Origin: Paracoccaceae bacterium
Lineage (GTDB): Bacteria; Pseudomonadota; Alphaproteobacteria; Rhodobacterales; Rhodobacteraceae
Reading direction: 5' to 3'
DNA length: 7,329 bases
Assembly: GCA_009922885.1 (NCBI GenBank)
Contig: RFUP01000108.1
Location: 1-7,329 of the forward strand
In this document: positions 1 through 4,839 of the stretch, piece by piece
Layout of the letters: the number at the start of each line of letters is the position of its first letter
Numbering within the stretch: the stretch's first letter is position 1
Notes under the pieces: model-generated
What the model saw: the letters and a program-made list of their open reading frames with translations, nothing else
Databases searched by the model: none
Told to the model about the DNA's origin: nothing
Made by a program: the position numbers and the translations under genes

Positions 1-813
1 GCGGCGGATCCGAACCTCGCGATGAACACCTACTTCGTGCCGCAAGGCATTTCGGCGGACTTGATCGCCACGAAATACGGGTTCACCCGCGATCAGGCAG
101 ACGCCTTGGCCGTGGAATCCCAGAAACGCGCGAAGTCGGCTTGGGATGCGAAGCGGTTCGAGAAGTCGGTCATCACGGTGCGCGACATCAACGGACTCGA
201 AATCCTCTCCTATGACGAGTTCATCCGCCCCGGCACCGATATGCAGGCCTTGGGTGCGCTGAAGCCTTCCTTCAAGGATATGGGCGAGATGATGCCCGGC
301 TTCGACAAGGTGGCGCTGCTCAAGTATCCGCAATTCGAACGCATCAACCACATCCACCACGCGGGCAACTCCTCGGGCATCGTGGATGGCGCGGCGGGTG
401 TTCTCATCGGCAACAAGGAATTCGGCGAGCGTATGGGCATCAAGCCGCGCGCCCGCATTCGTGCCACGGCAAAGATCGGTACCGATCCGACGATCATGCT
501 GACCGGTCCGGTTCCGGCGACCCAGAAAATCCTGAAAGACAGCGGCCTGTCGATCAAGGATATCGATCTCTTCGAAGTCAACGAAGCCTTTGCTTCGGTT
601 GTGCTGCTGTTCCAACAGGCCTTCGACGTTGATCCGGCGCTGGTGAACGTGAATGGCGGCTCCATCGCGATGGGCCACCCGCTCGGGGCAACCGGTGCGA
701 TCATCATCGGCACGCTGCTCGACGAGTTGGAGCGTCAGGACAAGGAAATGGGCCTCGCAACCCTTTGCATTGCATCCGGCATGGGTGCGGCCACCATCAT
801 CGAACGTGTGTAA
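1..813 (+). CDS. fadA: Acetyl-CoA C-acyltransferase (3-ketoacyl-CoA thiolase), 5' partial
   Basis: This enzyme cleaves 3-ketoacyl-CoA with free CoA to give acetyl-CoA and a shortened acyl-CoA, the last step of the cytosolic beta-oxidation cycle. The frame is open from base 1, so the ATG at position 22 is internal; 270 residues are visible and about 130 N-terminal residues are missing, judged against a usual length near 390-400. The missing part would hold the nucleophilic cysteine. The visible part carries AGNSSG (about residues 121-126), NEAFA (194-198), the NVNGGSIAMGHPLGATG signature with its catalytic histidine (His226), and the C-terminal LCIASGMGAA motif with the second active-site cysteine (Cys256). 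The ending GMGAATIIERV resembles FadA more than FadI. The stop codon lies 20 bp before the fadJ start, so the two are an operon. An acetoacetyl-CoA thiolase (atoB/phaA type) cannot be excluded by sequence alone, but the fadJ partner favours beta-oxidation. Confidence 0.93.
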   Translation, partial: AADPNLAMNTYFVPQGISADLIATKYGFTRDQADALAVESQKRAKSAWDAKRFEKSVITVRDINGLEILSYDEFIRPGTDMQALGALKPSFKDMGEMMPGFDKVALLKYPQFERINHIHHAGNSSGIVDGAAGVLIGNKEFGERMGIKPRARIRATAKIGTDPTIMLTGPVPATQKILKDSGLSIKDIDLFEVNEAFASVVLLFQQAFDVDPALVNVNGGSIAMGHPLGATGAIIIGTLLDELERQDKEMGLATLCIASGMGAATIIERV

Positions 814-818
814 GGCGC

Positions 819-824
819 GGGGAG
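819..824 (+). promoter_or_regulatory. Ribosome binding site of fadJ
   Basis: The sequence GGGGAG stands 9 nt before ATG 834. It decides the fadJ start: the reading frame is open further upstream to an ATG at 765, but that start would overlap the thiolase coding region by 49 bp and would add residues (HCIRHGCGHHH...) that do not resemble the family. Confidence 0.6.
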
Positions 825-833
825 TGTAAAGAA

Positions 834-3032
834 ATGACCGATTTCACCATGAAGACAGACGCCGATGGCGTCGCAATCATCACGTGGGACTGCCCCGGCA
901 AGAGCATGAACGTCATGTCTGGCGAGGCGCTCTTGGAACTCAACGACTGCGTGGACAAGGCCCTTGCAGATGAGGCCGTGAAAGGCATCGTAATCACCTC
1001 CGGCAAGAAAGACTTTGCGGGCGGGATGGACCTCAATGTGCTGGCAGATATGCGCGCCAATGCGGGCGATGAGCCTGCGAAGGGCCTCTTCGAAGGCATC
1101 ATGCAGATGCACGTTCTTCTGCGGAAAATCGAACGCGCAGGCATGGACCCGAAGACCCTGAAAGGCGCCAAGCCTGTCGCGGCAGCGCTTCCGGGCACTG
1201 CGGCGGGCATCGGTTTCGAACTGCCGCTCGCCTGCCATCGCATTTTCGCGGCTGATAACCCCAAGGCGAAGATCGGCTTGCCGGAAATCCTCGTGGGGAT
1301 TTTCCCCGGAGCTGGCGGCACGACCCGCCTTGCGCGCAAGTTGGGTGCGATGATGGCTGCGCCCTTCCTTCTGGAAGGCAAGATGCTTGACCCCAAGAAG
1401 GCCAAGGGTGCTGGCCTCGTCGATGAAGTGGTCGAAGATCCGGTCGCTGCTGCAAAAGAGTGGGTTCTGAAGGCCACCGACGCCGATTGCGTTAAGCCGT
1501 GGGACAAGAAGGACTACAAGATGCCGGGGGGCGCACCATATCACCCCGCTGGTTTCCAGACCTTTGTTGGTGCTTCGGCCATGATCAACGGAAAGACGGC
1601 AGGGGCTTATCCGGCACCGAAGGCGCTGCTTTCCGCTGTTTATGAAGGTGCGATGGTTCCCTTCGACACGGCGCTCAAGATCGAAGCGCGCTGGTTCACG
1701 CATGTGCTGATGAACCCGTCTTCGGCGGCGATGATCCGGTCGCTCTTCCTAAACAAGGAAGCTCTGGAAAAGGGCGCTGTGCGGCCTGCCAATGTCGACG
1801 ATCAGCGCGTGAAAAAGCTGGGCGTTCTGGGAGCGGGCATGATGGGCGCGGGTATTGCGCTGGTCTCGGCTCTGGCAGGCATCGAAGTGGTTCTGATCGA
1901 CTCCACGCAGGAAGCGGCAGATCGCGGCAAGGCCTATTCCGAGAAATACGCCGATGGCGGTATCAAGAAGGGCCGTTCGACGCCTGAGAAGAAGGAAGCG
2001 CTGCTCTCGCTGATCACGCCGACGACCGATTATTCGGCGCTGGCAAACTGCGATTTGATCATCGAAGCCGTGTTCGAAGATCCGGGCGTGAAAGCGGAAG
2101 TGACGGCCAAGGCGGAAGCGGTGATCCCGGCGGATTGCATCTATGCCTCGAACACCTCGACATTGCCGATTTCGGGGCTGGCCAAAGCATCTTCGCGCCC
2201 CGAGCAGTTCATCGGTATCCACTTCTTCTCGCCCGTCGAGAAGATGTCGCTGGTGGAGATCATCAAGGGCGAGAAGACCGGTGACCGCGCGGTCGCAAAG
2301 GCGCTCGACTACGTGCGCCAGATCCGCAAGACCCCGATCGTGGTGAATGATGCGCGCTTCTTCTACGCGAACCGCTGCATTATTCCCTACATCAACGAAG
2401 GTGTGCGGATGGTGGGCGAGGGCGTTGAGCCTGCGCTGATCGAAAACGCGGCACGGATGCTGGGCTTCCCCGTGGGGCCGTTGCAGCTCAACGACGAAAC
2501 TTCGATCGACCTCGGTGTGAAGATCGCCAAGGCGACCAAAGCGGCTTTGGGCAATGCCTATGACGCGGGTGCGGCCGATGAGGTGCTGTTCTGGCTCTTC
2601 GATCAGGGCCGGATGGGGCGGAAGTCGAAGTCGGGTTATTACGCTTATGACGAGGCCGGAAAGCGCCTCGGCATCTGGCCGGGCCTGCGCGACAAATACA
2701 CGGCGGAAGCAGATGCGCAGCCCGAGCTGATCGACGTGCAGCATCGCCTGATGTTCTCGCAGGTTCTTGAGGCCGTGCGGGCGCTGGAAGAGGGTGTGCT
2801 GATGGACATCCGTGAAGGCGACGTGGGCGCGATCCTTGGCTGGGGCTTTGCGCCGTGGTCGGGGGGGCCGTTCTCGTGGCTCGACATGCTCGGTGCCGCG
2901 TATGCGGCAGAGCGCTGTGACCAGTTGGAAGCCGCCTATGGCGCCCGTTTCAAGTGCCCGGCGCTCTTGCGGGAGATGGCTGAGAAGGGCCAGAGCTTCT
3001 ATAGTCGCTTCGGCCAGAAGAAGGCCGCGTGA
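834..3032 (+). CDS. fadJ: Multifunctional enoyl-CoA hydratase / 3-hydroxyacyl-CoA dehydrogenase
   Basis: This 732-residue fusion enzyme hydrates trans-2-enoyl-CoA and oxidises the resulting L-3-hydroxyacyl-CoA with NAD+, feeding the thiolase encoded just upstream. The crotonase domain covers about residues 1-200: DFAGGMDL (60-67) and GTAAGIGFEL (121-130) form the oxyanion-hole region, and Glu129 and Glu151 (in GLPEILVGIFPGAGG) match the two catalytic glutamates. After a linker, the dehydrogenase begins at about 325 with the Rossmann motif GAGMMGAG (333-340). SNTSTLPIS (439-447), the catalytic His463 in GIHFFSPVEK and its partner Glu475 in LVEII follow, then NDARFFYANR with Asn513. The C-terminal dimerisation domain ends with a GFAPWSGGPFSW segment (671-682) and FYSRFG. 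Length is normal for the family (about 700-740). PGKSMN near the N-terminus, LACH and the thiolase-first gene order resemble fadJ more than fadB. A terminator follows the stop codon directly. Confidence 0.95.
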   Translation: MTDFTMKTDADGVAIITWDCPGKSMNVMSGEALLELNDCVDKALADEAVKGIVITSGKKDFAGGMDLNVLADMRANAGDEPAKGLFEGIMQMHVLLRKIERAGMDPKTLKGAKPVAAALPGTAAGIGFELPLACHRIFAADNPKAKIGLPEILVGIFPGAGGTTRLARKLGAMMAAPFLLEGKMLDPKKAKGAGLVDEVVEDPVAAAKEWVLKATDADCVKPWDKKDYKMPGGAPYHPAGFQTFVGASAMINGKTAGAYPAPKALLSAVYEGAMVPFDTALKIEARWFTHVLMNPSSAAMIRSLFLNKEALEKGAVRPANVDDQRVKKLGVLGAGMMGAGIALVSALAGIEVVLIDSTQEAADRGKAYSEKYADGGIKKGRSTPEKKEALLSLITPTTDYSALANCDLIIEAVFEDPGVKAEVTAKAEAVIPADCIYASNTSTLPISGLAKASSRPEQFIGIHFFSPVEKMSLVEIIKGEKTGDRAVAKALDYVRQIRKTPIVVNDARFFYANRCIIPYINEGVRMVGEGVEPALIENAARMLGFPVGPLQLNDETSIDLGVKIAKATKAALGNAYDAGAADEVLFWLFDQGRMGRKSKSGYYAYDEAGKRLGIWPGLRDKYTAEADAQPELIDVQHRLMFSQVLEAVRALEEGVLMDIREGDVGAILGWGFAPWSGGPFSWLDMLGAAYAAERCDQLEAAYGARFKCPALLREMAEKGQSFYSRFGQKKAA

Positions 3033-3036
3033 TCGA

Positions 3037-3069
3037 CGAAAGGGAGGGGCGCCACGAGCGCCCCTTTCG
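3037..3069 (+). terminator. Rho-independent terminator of fadA-fadJ
   Basis: An 8-bp perfect stem, AGGGGCGC (3045-3052) with GCGCCCCT (3058-3065), encloses a 5-nt loop CACGA. In an alternative pairing the stem reaches further out through CGAAAG (3037-3042) with CTTTCG (3064-3069). A broken T-rich tail, TTTCGCATTTT, ends at 3075. It begins 4 nt after the fadJ stop and separates the beta-oxidation unit from murJ. Confidence 0.8.
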
Positions 3070-3114
3070 CATTTTGGGGCGATAGGATAGGTCACGGGGG
3101 AACGTGGCTTGGCC

Positions 3115-3120
3115 AGAAGG
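3115..3120 (+). promoter_or_regulatory. Ribosome binding site of murJ
   Basis: AGAAGG lies 7 nt before GTG 3128. The alternative GTG at 3104 has a GGGGGA only 2 nt upstream, which is too close. ATG 3146 has no purine-rich site at a suitable distance. This site therefore favours the 3128 start. Confidence 0.55.
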
Positions 3121-3127
3121 TGCCTCG

Positions 3128-4672
3128 GTGAAACCAATTCGACTGATGTCCGGCTTCCTGACTGTTGGGTTTTGGACGCTTGCGTCCCGGATCTTGGGAT
3201 TTGTGCGGGACGCGATGATCCTTGCGTGGCTCGGGACTGGGCCAGCTTACGAAGCGTTTGTGGTGGCCTTCCGGCTGCCCAACATGTTCCGGCGGTTCTT
3301 CGCGGAAGGGGCGTTCAATACGGCGTTTGTGCCTATTTTTTCAAAGAAAATTCAGGGCGGGGAGGATGCTGGGGCGTTTGCTCGGGAGGCGTTCTCGGGG
3401 CTTCTGACGGTGCTGATCGCGCTGACGCTTTTGGCGCAGCTGGCGATGCCTTGGTTAATCTGGGGATTGGCCTCGGGATTCGCGGGGCAGGAGCAATTTG
3501 CGCTGTCGGTGGAGTTCGGGCGGATCGCGTTTCCTTACATTCTGTTCATCTCGTTGGCGGCCCTTCTGTCGGGCGTTCTGAACGCTTTGGGGCACTTCGC
3601 GGCGGCGGCGGCGGCACCGGTTTTGTTAAACATTATCCTCGTCACCTCGATGGCTGTGGCGATTTTTGTCGGCGGAGACGTGGCGCGGGCGCTGGTTTGG
3701 GGGATCCCGTTCGCAGGGATCGCGCAGGCGCTACTTGTTTGGTTTGCCGCGAAAAAAGCCGGAATTCTGGTGCTTCCGGGGCGGCCGAGATGGTCGCCGG
3801 AGATGAAACATCTCGTTGCGGTGGCGGTTCCGGCGGCTTTGGCGGGCGGGGTGGTGCAGGTTAACCTTTTGGTGGGTCAGCAGGTGGCCTCCTATTTCGA
3901 CCGCGCGGTGGGCTGGCTTTATGCCGCCGACCGCCTCTACCAGCTGCCTTTGGGCGTTGTGGGCATCGCGATTGGCGTCGTGCTGCTGCCCGACCTTTCG
4001 CGCCGCCTGAAGGCGCAGGATGACGCGGGCGCGCGGGATGCGCTTTCGAGAGCCTCGGAAATCAGCTTGGCGCTGACGCTACCCTCGGCGGTGGCCTTGG
4101 TGGTGATCCCGATCCCGCTGGTTTCAGTGCTCTTCCAGCGCGGCGCGACGACAGCGGATGACGTGGCGGCGATTGCGCTGGCGGTGATGGTTTATGGCTT
4201 GGGTCTGCCGGCTTTCGTTTTGCAAAAACTCCTGCAACCCCTTTTCTACGCTAGAGAAAATACCAAGGCACCCTTCCGCTACGCTCTGGGCGCGATGATC
4301 GTCAACGCGGCGATTGCCATCGGTTTGGCCCCTGTGATTGGCTGGATTGCCTGCGCGATTGCCACCACTCTGGCGGCTTGGGCGATGGTGGCGTTGCTTT
4401 ATATGGGCACGCGACCGATGGGGGATGTGGCGCGGTTCGATGCGCGGTTCCGCAAGCGCATGCCGCGCATTGTGCTGGCCTCGCTGATGATGGGCGGCGT
4501 GCTCTGGGTGGCGATGGTGGGGCTGACGCCGTTCCTCGGCATGCCGGGGTGGCGCTATCTGGCGCTTCTGGTGCTGATCGTTCTGGGGATGGGCAGCTAT
4601 TTCAGTTTTGCGCATGTGCTTGGCGCACTCAAATTCAGCGAATTCAAGGGTGCGTTCCGGCGCAAGCGTTAA
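3128..4672 (+). CDS. murJ: Lipid II flippase MurJ (MviN)
   Basis: MurJ is an inner-membrane protein of the MOP exporter superfamily that moves lipid II, the peptidoglycan building block, from the cytoplasmic to the periplasmic face. From GTG 3128 the product is 514 residues, close to the 511 of E. coli MurJ. It is hydrophobic almost throughout, consistent with the 14 membrane helices of the family, and ends in a basic tail (FRRKR). Family motifs are SRILGFVRD (20-28, with Arg21 and Arg27 matching E. coli Arg18 and Arg24), FRLPNMFRRFFAEGAF (48-63, Arg55 matching Arg52), ADRLYQLPLG (267-276, Arg269 matching Arg270) and PLFYARENTKAP (371-382). Glu42 stands where E. coli has Asp39, and Arg49 where it has Lys46. 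The start was chosen by its ribosome binding site and by the usual alphaproteobacterial N-terminus MKPIR; GTG 3104 would add eight residues. It follows a terminator, so it probably has its own promoter, which I could not identify. Confidence 0.95.
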   Translation: MKPIRLMSGFLTVGFWTLASRILGFVRDAMILAWLGTGPAYEAFVVAFRLPNMFRRFFAEGAFNTAFVPIFSKKIQGGEDAGAFAREAFSGLLTVLIALTLLAQLAMPWLIWGLASGFAGQEQFALSVEFGRIAFPYILFISLAALLSGVLNALGHFAAAAAAPVLLNIILVTSMAVAIFVGGDVARALVWGIPFAGIAQALLVWFAAKKAGILVLPGRPRWSPEMKHLVAVAVPAALAGGVVQVNLLVGQQVASYFDRAVGWLYAADRLYQLPLGVVGIAIGVVLLPDLSRRLKAQDDAGARDALSRASEISLALTLPSAVALVVIPIPLVSVLFQRGATTADDVAAIALAVMVYGLGLPAFVLQKLLQPLFYARENTKAPFRYALGAMIVNAAIAIGLAPVIGWIACAIATTLAAWAMVALLYMGTRPMGDVARFDARFRKRMPRIVLASLMMGGVLWVAMVGLTPFLGMPGWRYLALLVLIVLGMGSYFSFAHVLGALKFSEFKGAFRRKR

Positions 4673-4681
4673 CGAACCGGA

Positions 4682-4772
4682 CGCAGGCCTTAACGCCCGA
4701 AAACCCCGTTTCCGAAGCGTATGGATTGCGTATGGCATGTGTATGGCTTGCGTCATGACGTTGCGCAGGCCT
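4682..4772. repeat. Pair of 9-bp direct repeats (CGCAGGCCT)
   Basis: CGCAGGCCT occurs at 4682-4690 and again at 4764-4772, 82 bp apart and on either side of the 11-bp tandem repeats. The second copy lies within a 10-bp perfect palindrome, GCAGGCCTGC (4765-4774). The match is exact, but short enough in GC-rich DNA to be chance. No function is assigned. Confidence 0.4.
4717..4749. repeat. Three imperfect 11-bp tandem repeats
   Basis: Three consecutive 11-bp units, GCGTATGGATT, GCGTATGGCAT and GTGTATGGCTT, share the core GTATGG. A fourth unit, GCGTCATGACG (4750-4760), keeps only the leading GCGT. The array lies in the murJ-glnD spacer, downstream of both stop codons. It does not continue either reading frame. 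The role is unknown. Confidence 0.7.
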
Positions 4773-4780
4773 GCCGAATT

Positions 4781-4810
4781 CTTACCCCACCGCACGGAGC
4801 GGGGGGTAAG
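4781..4810. terminator. Hairpin between convergent murJ and glnD, probable bidirectional terminator
   Basis: CTTACCCC (4781-4788) pairs with GGGGTAAG (4803-4810), and CCGC (4790-4793) pairs with GCGG (4799-4802). This gives a 12-bp stem with one bulged A (4789) and a 5-nt loop ACGGA. It starts 108 nt after the murJ stop and 29 nt after the glnD stop, read on the minus strand. Its position suits termination of both transcripts. Neither side has a proper U tract directly after the stem; the murJ side has only GTTTTC at 4817-4822. Confidence 0.6.
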
Positions 4811-4839
4811 AAGCGGGTTTTCAAGCCGGAAATCGGAGA

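Noticed and set aside
765..833. Upstream extension of fadJ to ATG 765
   Set aside because: It would overlap the end of fadA and add 23 residues unlike the family. ATG 834 has a ribosome binding site and a normal N-terminus.
735..1703. A 322-codon open frame on the - strand across the fadA-fadJ junction
   Set aside because: It overlaps two well-recognised genes on the other strand and has no recognisable domain.
3076..3103. Possible murJ promoter with a -10 like TAGGAT (3083-3088) inside a GATAGGATAG repeat
   Set aside because: No -35-like hexamer is found at 16-18 bp; the corresponding bases are part of the terminator stem. The GATAG doubling is too short to mean anything.
3012..3119. 9-bp direct repeat GGCCAGAAG at 3012-3020 and 3111-3119
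   Set aside because: One copy encodes the fadJ C-terminus and the other contains the murJ ribosome binding site. The match is short and there is no sign of duplication around it.
1749..3137. A 462-codon open frame on the - strand, opposite fadJ and its terminator
   Set aside because: It is an antisense shadow of fadJ. The composition (many Arg and His) and absence of motifs fit the mirror of a GC-rich gene, and it would run through the terminator hairpin.
4699..4822. 8-bp inverted repeat GAAAACCC (4699-4706) and GGGTTTTC (4815-4822) enclosing the murJ-glnD spacer elements
   Set aside because: The arms are 108 bp apart and only 8 bp long, so chance is likely; no insertion-sequence reading frame or target duplication lies between them.
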